NCBI GenBank assembly: GCA_016193045.1 | Contig: JACPSW010000023.1 | Coordinates: forward strand, 19,638 to 72,559 | DNA: 52,922 nt | Direction: 5' to 3' | Source: Candidatus Rokuibacteriota bacterium | Lineage (GTDB): Bacteria > Methylomirabilota > Methylomirabilia > Rokubacteriales > CSP1-6 | In this document: piece after piece, positions 1-11,263 of the stretch | Numbering within the stretch: the stretch's first letter is position 1 | Layout of the letters: every line of letters starts with the position of its first letter | Position numbers and translations under genes: made by a program | The notes under the pieces: generated by a model | Seen by the model: the letters and a program-made list of their open reading frames with translations, nothing else | Databases searched by the model: none | Told to the model about the DNA's origin: nothing

Positions 1-1820
<1,820 letters not shown>

Positions 1821-1824
<4 letters not shown>

Positions 1825-2399
1825 ACTCTCCAGCCGCTGGCGCCGCCACACCGACCCCCGAATCCCAGCTCTGGCGCTGGGGCAAGTGGGCAATCCCCCT
1901 CTCGGTCGTCCCGCTCCTGATCCTGCTCGCCTACGGATTCAGGACGGACCCCCGCGCGATCCCCTCCCCGCTCGTGGGACGGCCCGCCGCTCCCTTTTCC
2001 CTCATCCTCTTCGATGGTGGGCGCCTGAGCCTCGACGAGCTCAAGGGGAAAGTGGTCGTGCTGAACTTCTGGGCCTCCTGGTGCTACCCGGCCTGCTACG
2101 AGGAGGCGCCCGTCCTGGAGGGGGGATGGCAGCGATACAAGGACCGGGGCGTCGTCGTGCTGGGCGTGGACATCCAGGACACCGAGGAGGCCGCCCGGAA
2201 GTTCATGAAGCAGTTCTCCATCTCCTTCCCCAACGGCCCCGACCCGAGCGGGAGAATCTCGGTGGATTACGGCGTCTACGGCGTCCCCGAGACCTTCTTC
2301 ATCGACAAGGCGGGCCGGATCCGGAAGAAGCACGTGGGCGCCGTCACGGAGGAGGTGTTCAAGAGCGAGGTGGAGCGCCTCCTGAAGGACGGCTCATGA
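1821..2399 (+). CDS. ccmG: CcmG/DsbE-type thiol:disulfide oxidoreductase with CXXXC active site
   Basis: Membrane-anchored thioredoxin-like protein of 192 aa that normally keeps apocytochrome haem-binding cysteines reduced for CcmF/CcmH. The ATG at 1821 overlaps the ccmF stop (ATGA). Residues about 20-42 form one N-terminal anchor; the thioredoxin/redoxin fold occupies about 50-190, with the cis-Pro region GVPETFFID near the C-terminal third. The active site reads W-C-Y-P-A-C, with Cys88 and Cys92 separated by three residues instead of the usual two; the codons tgc-tac-ccg-gcc-tgc at 2082-2096 are unambiguous. It overlaps ccmH at its 3' end. The family call is firm, but the redox chemistry may be altered. 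Confidence 0.92.
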
Positions 2400-2854
2400 G
2401 GCGGGCGGTGGCCGCGCTGATCCTTCTGGTGCCGCTCCTCGCGGGAGCGGCGCCCCCGCCGGGCTCCGTAAACGAGGACACCGTCCGCGAGATCGCCGCC
2501 CAGCTCCGCTGCGTGGTCTGCCAGAACCTCTCCGTCGCCGACTCCCCCTCGGAGATGGCCAACCAGATGCGCGGGATCGTCCGCGAGCGCCTCCAGGCCG
2601 GCGACACCCCCGAGCAGGTCATCGCCTACTTCGTGGACAAGTACGGCGAATGGATCCTCCTCTCGCCCCGCCCCCGGGGGTTCAACCTTCTGGTCTGGAT
2701 CCTCCCGTTCGCCGGAATCGCCATCGGCCTCGTCGGCGTCCTCCTCCTGGCCCGGCGCTGGAGCCGCCGCGCGGCGGCGGCCCCCGCAGCCGAGGCGATC
2801 GACCCGGCGATCCGCGAGCGGATCAGGCGCGAGATGGCGGAGGAGGAACCGTGA
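2396..2854 (+). CDS. ccmH: Cytochrome c-type biogenesis protein CcmH
   Basis: CcmH (152 aa) is the periplasmic thiol protein that works with CcmG and CcmF at apocytochrome cysteines. A signal peptide covers residues 1 to about 20. The family motif LRCVVCQN lies close after it, with the two redox cysteines. A helical segment containing the conserved YGEWILLSPRP stretch follows, then a transmembrane helix at about 98-118 and a charged tail. The ATG at 2396 overlaps the stop of ccmG (ATGA), which implies translational coupling. The gene is followed by a 127-base gap holding a palindromic repeat before ccmI. Confidence 0.94.
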   Translation: MRRAVAALILLVPLLAGAAPPPGSVNEDTVREIAAQLRCVVCQNLSVADSPSEMANQMRGIVRERLQAGDTPEQVIAYFVDKYGEWILLSPRPRGFNLLVWILPFAGIAIGLVGVLLLARRWSRRAAAAPAAEAIDPAIRERIRREMAEEEP

Positions 2855-2902
2855 ATTTCTCCTGGCCCGTCACTGCCGGGGCACTGCACGGACGCCGGGC
2901 TG

Positions 2903-2974
2903 TTCGAGCGCGGGCTTTGCCCGCGCAACCTCAGGGGGGAGGTCTCGGAAGGGGGGCGGAGCCCCCCTCCGAGG
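2903..2974 (+). repeat. Two-hairpin dispersed repeat, copy A
   Basis: A GC-rich element made of two hairpins: stem 1 GCGCGGG/CCCGCGC with a short loop, and stem 2 GGGGGGC-GGA-GCCCCCC. The same element is found inverted at 21148-21220 and 49420-49488. It sits between ccmH and ccmI; the final GAGG (2971-2974) is placed so that it can act as the ribosome binding site for the GTG of ccmI. It behaves like a REP-type sequence of this genome. Confidence 0.8.
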
Positions 2975-2981
2975 CAAAACC

Positions 2982-3932
2982 GTGACCGTCTGGGGCATCG
3001 TCGCGATCGTGATCATCGCCCTGCCGGCGCTGGCCTTCATCCTCTGGCCGCTGCTCCGGCGAGGGGGCGCGGTCCGCGGCGTCCTCCCGATTCCCCAGGA
3101 CCGGCGCGACGAGCTCAACGAAGAGAAGCGGGCGACCTACCGGGCGCTCAAGGAGCTGGAGTTCGACCATCAGGCGGGGCATCTCTCCCCGGACGACTAC
3201 GCGGAGCTTCGCGCCCGGTACGAGGCGCAGGCCGCCCACGTCCTGAAAGCGATGGACGCTCTGCCCCCGAGGCGCGAGAAGGCCGAGCCGGCGGCGGCAA
3301 AGCGCCAGCCCCCCGTCGCGGTGGCGCGGTCGTGGAGCCGGAGCCCGGTGACCCTGATCGCCGGCGCCGTCGTCCTCGTCATCTTCGGCCTGACTCTCGG
3401 CCTCGGCGTGGCGCGCTATACCGAGCCCGACAGGACCATGGTTCCGGAAGGGAGCCGCCTCCCTGTTCCCATGGACGCGCCGGGCATGGCCGGCATGCCG
3501 GGCACCGCGGCAGCGCCAGCGGCGGATCCCTCGAAGCCGATTTCCCCGGAGGTCTTCCGCGGCATGCTCGACGCCGCGCATCAGGCCCTGGAGGCCGGCC
3601 AGTACCAGCAGGCCATCGCCGCCTACCAGGCCATCCTCAAGCGCGACCCGAAGAACGTGGAGGCCATCACCCACCTCGGCGTCATCCTGGCGACCGCCGG
3701 CCACGACGACCCCGCGCTGGAAGCGTTCAACAAGGCCCTCGCCCTCGACCCCAAGTACGCCCACGCCTGGTGGGACAAGGCCCACCTGCTCTACGAGAAA
3801 AAGCAGGACTACAAGGGCGCCATCCAGGCCCTGGAGAAGTTCGTCGCCCTCATCCCGAGCGGCGAGGACCACGACCGCGCCCTCAAGATGATCCAGGACG
3901 CCAAGAGCCGCCTCGCCAAGTCCAAACCGTAG
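2982..3932 (+). CDS. ccmI: CcmI-like cytochrome c biogenesis protein with TPR domain
   Basis: A 316-aa protein with an N-terminal membrane helix (about 3-25), a cytoplasmic coiled region containing the CcmI-typical RATYRALKELEFDHQAG segment, a second helix at about 125-145, and a periplasmic TPR domain at about 185-310. CcmI delivers apocytochrome c to the haem ligation complex. The GTG start at 2982 is preceded by GAGG supplied by the upstream repeat. The last 552 bases (3381-3932) are duplicated at 4689-5240. Its place at the end of ccmF-G-H supports the call. Confidence 0.88.
   Translation: MTVWGIVAIVIIALPALAFILWPLLRRGGAVRGVLPIPQDRRDELNEEKRATYRALKELEFDHQAGHLSPDDYAELRARYEAQAAHVLKAMDALPPRREKAEPAAAKRQPPVAVARSWSRSPVTLIAGAVVLVIFGLTLGLGVARYTEPDRTMVPEGSRLPVPMDAPGMAGMPGTAAAPAADPSKPISPEVFRGMLDAAHQALEAGQYQQAIAAYQAILKRDPKNVEAITHLGVILATAGHDDPALEAFNKALALDPKYAHAWWDKAHLLYEKKQDYKGAIQALEKFVALIPSGEDHDRALKMIQDAKSRLAKSKP
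3381..3932 (+). repeat. Direct duplication, left copy (ccmI 3' half)
   Basis: This segment from the second membrane helix of ccmI to its stop codon aligns without gaps to 4689-5240; only scattered substitutions are seen. Homology begins abruptly at ATCTTCGGCCTG in both copies. The 756 bases between the copies carry a two-gene minus-strand cassette. Confidence 0.9.
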
Positions 3933-3965
3933 GCGCGCCCTACCGCGCGGTGTTTCTCAGTTGCG

Positions 3966-4433
3966 TCAGGCGCTCTTCGCTCTAACGACAAGATCGACCT
4001 CGCAGTCGAGGACGTGAAGCAACGAGAGCAACTGGTCAACAGACTTCCGATAGTTCGCCTGATCTAGGAGCCGGTAGAATTGTGTCGCCGAGGTACCAAG
4101 GCGCCGAATGATCTCCCGCCTCGACAAGGAGCTGGCGGCGACGCGCTTCTGGGCCTCGATGGTGAGGTTGTAGAGCAGCAGGTCACGAAGGTGAGCCGGA
4201 TCCTGGTTGTACTCCAGAACCTGCTCCGCGAGGATGGAGCCTTCCCTACCGGACTGGAGCACGTACGTGAATCCTTCCCTACCCAGCTCCTGGTCCACGA
4301 ACACTCGACTGACCCTATCCTTGGTAGTCGGCGGAGGAACGGCCTTGGCGTAAGGAAACGATAGCGTCCTGCTCGAACTCTTGACCTCGAACGACCGTTT
4401 GCGGTTGTTGGCCACCACTTTCCGAATCTTCAC
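3966..4433 (-). CDS. HTH-domain protein, putative antitoxin of a DUF4160-like pair
   Basis: A 155-aa protein. The N-terminal half (about 1-75) is a beta-rich domain of unknown type resembling DUF2442-like partners. The C-terminal part (about 95-150) looks like an XRE-type helix-turn-helix, with SRREIIRRLGTSATQFYRLLD as the likely HTH. The start overlaps the stop of the 66-aa gene at 4430 by four bases, so the two are co-translated. DNA-binding proteins in such pairs usually repress their own operon. GC content is visibly lower than in the flanking ccm genes, and the pair lies between the two ccmI copies, so it was probably acquired. The function is inferred from architecture only. Confidence 0.6.
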   Translation of the reverse strand: MKIRKVVANNRKRSFEVKSSSRTLSFPYAKAVPPPTTKDRVSRVFVDQELGREGFTYVLQSGREGSILAEQVLEYNQDPAHLRDLLLYNLTIEAQKRVAASSLSRREIIRRLGTSATQFYRLLDQANYRKSVDQLLSLLHVLDCEVDLVVRAKSA

Positions 4434-4630
4434 AGCAGACCCTCCACTTCCAGCTCGCGGATGAGTTTCAGGACCCTGCGCGGGGCCGCTCCCTTCATCG
4501 GCTTACGGTTCTCCAAGTCCCATTTCACGACGAGCTTGCCCTCGCGGTAAACGTAGACATGTCGAGGAGGATGGTCACCCTTCCAGGCAAGGAAGATGTA
4601 CCCACCTCGGCGGACCTTGCCCACGTACAA
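4430..4630 (-). CDS. Small DUF4160-like protein, putative toxin partner
   Basis: A 66-aa protein with a GDHPPRHVYVYREGKLVVKW core that resembles the HPPHVHV signature of DUF4160 proteins, followed by a short C-terminal helix ending in ELEVEGLL. DUF4160 genes are often found upstream of an HTH or DUF2442 gene in toxin/antitoxin-like pairs, and here the next gene overlaps by four bases. No catalytic residues are recognisable. The upstream region (4631-4688) runs straight into the duplicated ccmI copy. Confidence 0.55.
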   Translation of the reverse strand: MYVGKVRRGGYIFLAWKGDHPPRHVYVYREGKLVVKWDLENRKPMKGAAPRRVLKLIRELEVEGLL

Positions 4631-4652
4631 ATGCTACCGTGGGCGGTAACGC

Positions 4653-5240
4653 TTGTCAAGGTTCCTGCCGGGCCGCCTAACGCTCAGCATCTTCGGCCTG
4701 ACTATCGGGCTGGGCGTGGCGCGCTATACCGAGCCCGACAGGACCATGGTCCCCGAAGGCGCTCGCCTACCCGTTCCCATGGACGCGCCGGGCATGGCCG
4801 GCATGCCGGGCACGGCGGCAGCGCCGACGGCGGATCCCTCGAAGCCGATTCCCCCGGAGGTCTTCCGCGGCATGCTCGACGCCGCCCACCAGGCCCTGGA
4901 GGCCGGCCAGTACCAGCAGGCCATCGCCGCCTACCAGGCCATCCTCAAGCGCGACCCGAAGAACGTGGAGGCCATCACCCACCTCGGCGTCATCCTGGCG
5001 ACCGCGGGCCACGACGACCCCGCGCTGGAAGCGTCCAACAAGGCCCTCGCCCTCGACCCGAACTACGCCCACGCCTGGTGGGACAAGGCCCAGCTGCTCT
5101 ACGGGCGAAAGCAGGACTACAAGGGCGCCATCCAGGCCCTGGAGAAGTTCGTCGCCCTCATCCCGAGCGGGTCAGACCGCGACCGCGCCGTCCAGATGAT
5201 CCAGGATGCCAAAGGGCGCCTTGGCAAGTCCAAACCCTAG
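4653..5240 (+). pseudogene. Truncated second copy of ccmI (TPR half)
   Basis: A 195-codon frame whose residues from about 13 onward repeat the ccmI C-terminal half: one membrane helix, the GMAGMPGT-rich linker, and the TPR repeats. The N-terminal helix and the coiled region are missing. The first twelve codons come from sequence belonging to the inserted cassette, so the start is accidental. The helix and TPR domain stay in frame to the same stop position as ccmI, so a short membrane-anchored TPR protein could still be made. I regard it as a duplication remnant unless expression is shown. Confidence 0.7.
4689..5240 (+). repeat. Direct duplication, right copy (ccmI 3' half)
   Basis: Gap-free match to 3381-3932. 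Both copies are exactly 552 bases and end at the same stop codon, which points to a segmental duplication tied to insertion of the intervening cassette. Confidence 0.9.
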
Positions 5241-5275
5241 GCCCTCACCCCGGCGGCCTTCACCCTCTCCCGACC
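5241..5275 (+). repeat. Half-element of the CCCTCACC repeat family
   Basis: A C-rich stretch (CCCTCACC, then CACCCTCTCCC) matching the left arm of the longer palindromes at 18913-18980 and 43896-43973, without a right arm. It lies exactly at the edge of the ccmI duplication and at the broken 3' end of the neighbouring gene fragment. Confidence 0.5.
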
Positions 5276-5279
5276 TCTT

Positions 5280-5426
5280 TCAGTCGTCATCTACTAGAAC
5301 CACTTCGCTTCCCTCGAATCGGAATCCTAGCCGCACCTTGTCACGAACGGCAGGCGGCACGCGCGTATCGCAGAACGCCGTTAAGCGCTTTGCCACTTGG
5401 GCTCGATGGATTTCGGATAGCGCCAT
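5280..5426 (-). pseudogene. DUF3024-like gene fragment
   Basis: A 48-codon frame starting with ATG at 5426 and containing AFCDTRVPPAVRDKVRLGF, which resembles the start of DUF3024 proteins (usually about 110 aa, with a later RPPW motif). The reading stops after an Asp-rich end and the conserved second half is missing, where the C-rich half-repeat begins. It overlaps the truncated toxin frame. I read it as a decayed remnant; a short functional protein cannot be excluded. Confidence 0.4.
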
Positions 5427-5571
5427 GTCCCTTGCCAACCTTTTTGAAGTGGAGTGACGGGTGTGCAGGATTTTCTTTCAGGAGATCGAAGTGTCGGCGG
5501 GCCGCTCTCTGGACAGCTTCTGGGAGACGCGCATAGCAAGCCCAAAATCGGGCCGTTGTGCGGTGCTTCAC
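5341..5571 (-). pseudogene. RelE/ParE-like toxin, C-terminus lost
   Basis: The frame begins like a RelE/ParE family mRNA interferase or gyrase-type toxin: MKHRTTARFWACYARLPEAV, then a helix and NPAHPSLHFKKVGKG. After KKVGKG (about residue 48) the expected strand pair (of the W-S-x-R-V type, followed by Y-R-A) is replaced by unrelated residues, and the DNA from about 5430 downward is instead the DUF3024-like fragment. The toxin gene is therefore joined to foreign sequence and probably inactive. Its ATG overlaps the antitoxin stop by four bases, as in intact operons of this type. Confidence 0.6.
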
Positions 5572-5768
5572 AGGTCCGTGAGAGTCCCCTTCGCCTTCTC
5601 GTCGAGTGCCTCACGCACCAGGAAATCCAGCTTCCCAGCCTCAGAATCAGCTTGGATCTCCTTGTCCCACCGCTCCCAATCCTTTTCTGACAGCCACCGG
5701 ACAAGTTCGGTGAATTCCTCCCTGGGAAGTCTCTCGATTTCCGCTTTGAGCTTGTCTACTTTCGACAT
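5568..5768 (-). CDS. Antitoxin of the RelE-like pair
   Basis: A 66-aa acidic, helical protein (MSKVDKLKAEIERLPREEF..., then a W-S-E-K-D-W-E-R-W core and a C-terminal LVREALDEKAKG helix) typical of small antitoxins paired with RelE/ParE toxins. The ATG at 5768 is preferred over an in-frame one 24 bases upstream because GAGGAAAG precedes it at good spacing. It overlaps the toxin start by four bases. Since the toxin is truncated, this antitoxin is likely an orphan that is still intact. Confidence 0.65.
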   Translation of the reverse strand: MSKVDKLKAEIERLPREEFTELVRWLSEKDWERWDKEIQADSEAGKLDFLVREALDEKAKGTLTDL

Positions 5769-6017
5769 GGTCTTTCCTCTCCCTCCTGACAATGTCCTGT
5801 CAACATCGATTCACCGGGCCTGACGCCGACGCGGAGGACAGTCTTATTCACAAGCACAGTATGCCACCCTTCCCTGGTAAGCGCCACACCCGCCGCATAG
5901 TCGATGGCTACCGGTCAGGAAATGAGCGGCGAGCCACGGCGCACTGGCTCGGCGAGCGGACGGCAGTGGTACAAGGCGCCCCGGCTCGTCCGCTCCATTT
6001 CCCGGTTAAGCGGCGCA

Positions 6018-6641
6018 TCAGAACGTGACGACGTAGGCAATATCTGCGAGCGGATGAATGGTACAATCGCCTACGAGGCCCCGAAGGCGAGCCTCAGAGA
6101 AGTGCTCGGACCGAAACCCGCCTTCTGTCACGAGATATTCGCGGGTATCCTCCAACACCTCGTGTCCCAACCGACGATACCATTCCCGCCGGGACGGCAC
6201 TGAGGCCTCGGAATAGACCGACAGGAGCCGCGTGTGAGGCTTGGGAGCCAGCCGCCGGATCTCCCTCAGGACGCCGGTCTTGTCACTCATGGTCCCCCAG
6301 GTGTTCGTGAGGCACATCGCGAAGTCAAATGTGGCCACGACGGGAATGGCGGTCGCATCGCCGGTGACGAAGTGCAGGTGGCGACCGCCGGCGCGGCGGT
6401 CGGCCTCGGCGATGTAGCTATGCTCATAGTCCACCCCGACCCCGAGTCGGAGGCGGTCCCTGACCAGAAGCAGATGCCGTCCGGTGCCGCAGCCAACGTC
6501 AATCACCCGCATCCCTTCCATGATGACGTCATGAAGAAGGTCGAGCTCGGCGCGCAAGAAGGCTTGGATCTCCGGCGGCTGCGTCGCCGGATCCAGAGCC
6601 CGATTCAGTAACCCAGCCGCGTAGACCTCGTCGTTCGACAT
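6018..6641 (-). CDS. Class I SAM-dependent methyltransferase
   Basis: A 207-aa protein with motif I VIDVGCGTGRH (about residues 46-56), the acidic end of strand 2 (GVGVDYEHS), a GDATAI segment for motif II/III, and a motif IV-like FDFAMCLTNTWG. These define the Rossmann-like SAM-binding fold. The substrate is unknown; the C-terminal half has no domain I recognise. It stands alone, 200-250 bases from its neighbours, in a lower-GC accessory patch. The upstream gap 5769-6017 shows no gene that I can support. Confidence 0.75.
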   Translation of the reverse strand: MSNDEVYAAGLLNRALDPATQPPEIQAFLRAELDLLHDVIMEGMRVIDVGCGTGRHLLLVRDRLRLGVGVDYEHSYIAEADRRAGGRHLHFVTGDATAIPVVATFDFAMCLTNTWGTMSDKTGVLREIRRLAPKPHTRLLSVYSEASVPSRREWYRRLGHEVLEDTREYLVTEGGFRSEHFSEARLRGLVGDCTIHPLADIAYVVTF

Positions 6642-6757
6642 GAAAGCTCCGGGGACACGATGCGCTGCCTAGCGGTCCGGCTGGGCGGCGCGCCGCCTCC
6701 GCGTTCGCAACCCCCAAGGCCGGTGTCGGCGCGTCCGCTCCAGCCGGAGGCTAGCCA

Positions 6758-7404
6758 TCATTGGAACTGGGTGAGTAGGAACTGCTCAACGAATCCGATG
6801 ACACTTCCAACGTCTTGAGGGGTAATCTTCCCCCAATCAGCGTGCATCGCAGCATCGCGGATCTTAGGCATCGTGTCAAGAATGGACCTCTGAGGCCCGG
6901 AAACTAGCCCCTTCCCCTTCAAGGCATTCACAACCTCCTGCATCGCTTTGCCGTCAACCTGTAGACCTTTCAACCGGCCGAAGCGCTTGAGCGCATCTTC
7001 CAACGCAGCGCAAGCCAGTACCGCGGCGACGTCCTTCTGACCATCCGCCAGAGCCGCCTTTGCCACCACAACGAAGTCGCCGAAAATTTCCCCTGAAAGG
7101 GTCGCTTCAACGCGGAACAGGTACCCGCCCTCGTAGTCCGACTTAGCGGCTAGAAACACACCTCTCATGGCGGCAAGATCACTCGGCCAACCCGAGTAGG
7201 CAGCGTATGCCTTCGACAGGTTCCGATAGTGTGGCGACTCCTCACCAAACACGCAGCCACTAGGTGCATAGCACTGGACGCCCACCGCTGAAAAGACTCG
7301 GTATCGACAGAATGCATTCCTTCATCGTCGCGCGTCAACAACACATGTAGGCCTTGCGCGGCGAGCTCTTGGAACCTCTTCAGCAGCTCCTCAGATAGCG
7401 GCAT
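6758..7404 (-). pseudogene. Uncharacterised protein interrupted by one frameshift
   Basis: Two overlapping minus-strand frames belong together: an N-terminal part from 7404 (MPLSEELLKRFQELAAQGL...) and a C-terminal part in another frame to 6758. The switch lies near 7245-7255 at a short T run; one extra T would read ...VAACFGEESPHYRNLSKAYAAYSG... through as a 215-aa protein. The C-terminal half is helical and ends KIRDAAMHADWGKITPQDV, similar to DUF4145-like proteins. No catalytic motif is seen. It is either a recent pseudogene or an assembly error. Confidence 0.55.
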
Positions 7405-7455
7405 ATGATGAACGGCTAACTATTAAATCTCGTGCAGCCTGGGCCTGCAGCCTAG

Positions 7456-9567
<2,112 letters not shown>

Positions 9568-9569
9568 GG

Positions 9570-10544
9570 ATGGGGTCAGGCATGCGTATTTGCGTTACGG
9601 TGCTTCTGGGGGCCGCGGCGCTCGGAGGCTGCATCGGCGCCACGACGCCATCAGGGGCTCCGCCGGACGACAAGCAGCCGGGGAGGTGGGCGACGCTCGC
9701 CCCCATGCCCTCGTCCCGCCAGGAGCTGGCCGTGGCCGAGGTCGGCGGCAAGGTCTACGCCGTCGGGGGCTTCGGCGACAGCTACGAGCCCGTGGACACG
9801 GTGGAAGCGTACGACCCCGCCGCGGACCGCTGGGAGGCGCGGGCGCCGCTGCCGATCGCCGTGCACCATCCGGCCGCGGTCTCCCTCGGCGGCAAGCTCT
9901 ACGTCCTGGGCGGCTTCTCGGGTCGGGTCTCCCAGGTGCCCCAGGATTCCCTCTTCGAGTATGAGCCGGCGACGAACGCGTGGCGCACCCTCGCTCCGAT
10001 GCCGACGGCGCGCGGCGCCCTGGGAGCGGCGGCGGTGGAGGGAAAGATCCACGCCCTCGGAGGCTCCCAGGACCGGGCCCTGAACGCCCACGAGGTGTAC
10101 GATCCTGCGACCGGCCGCTGGAGCCCGCGAAATCCCATGCCGACGGCGCGGGATCACCTGGCCGTGGTGACCCTGGGGGGAAAGCTCTACGCCATCGGCG
10201 GCCGGGCCTCCTTCTTCGGGGAGAAGTACGCGAACGTGGAGATCTATGACCCCGCCACAGATTCCTGGCGAATCGGGGCGTCCCTGCCGGCGGCGCGGGG
10301 CGGCATCGCCGCCGCGGCCATGAACGAGCGGATCTTCGTCTTCGGGGGCGAGCTCCCCTTCCGGATCTTCAACGCCGCCGAGATGCTGGACCCGGCCGCG
10401 GGAACCTGGGTGGCAAAGGCCCCGATGCCCACCCCGCGGCACGGGTTGGGCGCGGCCGTCGCCGGCAAGCGGATCTACCTCCCCGGCGGCGGCACCCAGC
10501 CCGGCCCCGGCCGCACCAACGTCCTCGAGGCCTTCGAGCCGTGA
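9570..10544 (+). CDS. Kelch-repeat lipoprotein
   Basis: A 324-aa protein that starts with a lipoprotein signal peptide (lipobox LGGC, Cys near residue 21), then about six kelch blades, each with a GG pair and spaced Y/W residues, for example KVYAVGGFGD, KLYVLGGFS, KIHALGGS, KLYAIGGR, RIFVFGGE and RIYLPGGG. These form a beta-propeller, presumably held at a membrane on the outer side of the cell; its ligand is unknown. The start may be 9570 or the ATG at 9582. It follows ligA by two bases and may be read through from it. A REP-like palindrome begins three bases after the stop. Confidence 0.85.
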   Translation: MGSGMRICVTVLLGAAALGGCIGATTPSGAPPDDKQPGRWATLAPMPSSRQELAVAEVGGKVYAVGGFGDSYEPVDTVEAYDPAADRWEARAPLPIAVHHPAAVSLGGKLYVLGGFSGRVSQVPQDSLFEYEPATNAWRTLAPMPTARGALGAAAVEGKIHALGGSQDRALNAHEVYDPATGRWSPRNPMPTARDHLAVVTLGGKLYAIGGRASFFGEKYANVEIYDPATDSWRIGASLPAARGGIAAAAMNERIFVFGGELPFRIFNAAEMLDPAAGTWVAKAPMPTPRHGLGAAVAGKRIYLPGGGTQPGPGRTNVLEAFEP

Positions 10545-10546
10545 GT

Positions 10547-10621
10547 GGGGTCAGGTCTTGCAATCACACATTCCTGGGTCGTCACTTGTCGTGGACGTGT
10601 TGCATTGCAAGACCTGACCCC
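10547..10621 (+). repeat. REP-like palindrome (GGGGTCAGGTCTTGCAAT arms)
   Basis: Perfect 18-base inverted repeats at 10547-10564 (GGGGTCAGGTCTTGCAAT) and 10604-10621 flank a 39-base centre. No T run follows, so it is not an ordinary terminator. Similar GGGGTCAGG palindromes are known as REP-type elements mobilised by TnpA-REP/Y1 transposases. It separates the kelch gene from the next gene and seems to have taken over that gene's 5' flank. Confidence 0.75.
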
Positions 10622-10630
10622 TTGGTCTCC

Positions 10631-11263
10631 GTGGTTCTCCTCCTCCTACTGACCCTGGCGGCGCCGGGGGCCCTCGCCCTGCAGGCGGTCACGCGCGAGC
10701 AGGCGCTCGAGGCGCTGGCCGGGAGCGAGGTCGAGGCGCGCCGTCGGGGCGCGGCCTGGCTGGGCGAGACGGGCGCCATGTCGGACGTCTCCGCGCTCGT
10801 CGGGGCGCTCCGCGATCCCGACGAGGTGGTCCGGGCCCTGGCCGAGCACTCGCTCTGGGAGGTCTGGAGCCGCTCGGGAGACCCGGACGTGGACGGCCTC
10901 TTCCAGATCGGCCTGGAGCAGATGAACCAGCGGAACGCCCCTGCGGCGATCGCGACCTTCAGCGAGGTCATCAGGAAAAAACCGGAGTTCGCCGAAGGCT
11001 GGAACAAGCGCGCCACCCTCTACTACCTCGTCGGCGAGTACGACAAATCGCTGGCCGACTGCGAGGAGGTCGTCAAGCGGAACCCCGTCCACTTCGGCGC
11101 GCTCTCGGGCTTCGGCATGATCTACCTCCAGCAGGGCAAACCCGAGAAGGCCCTCCACTATTTCCAGCGGGCGCTCCACGTCAATCCCAATCTCGGGCAG
11201 GTCGAGACCACCGTGGAGCAGCTGAAGCGGCTGCTGATCCAGCGCAAGCGGGACACGATCTGA
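10631..11263 (+). CDS. Secreted HEAT/TPR-repeat protein
   Basis: About 210 aa with an N-terminal signal peptide (VVLLLLLTLAAPGALALQA), a HEAT-like repeat region (about residues 20-85, with ARRRGAAWLGETG and DPDEVVRALAEHSLWEV), then three TPR units (GLEQMNQRNAPAAIATFSEV, GWNKRATLYYLVGEYDKSL, GALSGFGMIYLQQGKPEKAL). It is probably a periplasmic scaffold; its partners are unknown. The GTG at 10631 is chosen because it places the hydrophobic core correctly. A TTG at 10622 is an alternative, and the longer frame from 10541 runs through the palindrome and is unlikely. The stop overlaps the next start (TGATG). Confidence 0.75.
   Translation: MVLLLLLTLAAPGALALQAVTREQALEALAGSEVEARRRGAAWLGETGAMSDVSALVGALRDPDEVVRALAEHSLWEVWSRSGDPDVDGLFQIGLEQMNQRNAPAAIATFSEVIRKKPEFAEGWNKRATLYYLVGEYDKSLADCEEVVKRNPVHFGALSGFGMIYLQQGKPEKALHYFQRALHVNPNLGQVETTVEQLKRLLIQRKRDTI

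Noticed and set aside
4559-5536. A 325-codon plus frame through the second ccmI copy
   Set aside because: It reads the duplicated TPR sequence in the wrong frame; the TPR motifs are in the frame starting at 4653.
10547-10621. The GGGGTCAGG palindrome as a rho-independent terminator
   Set aside because: The loop is long (39 bases) and no T run follows either arm.
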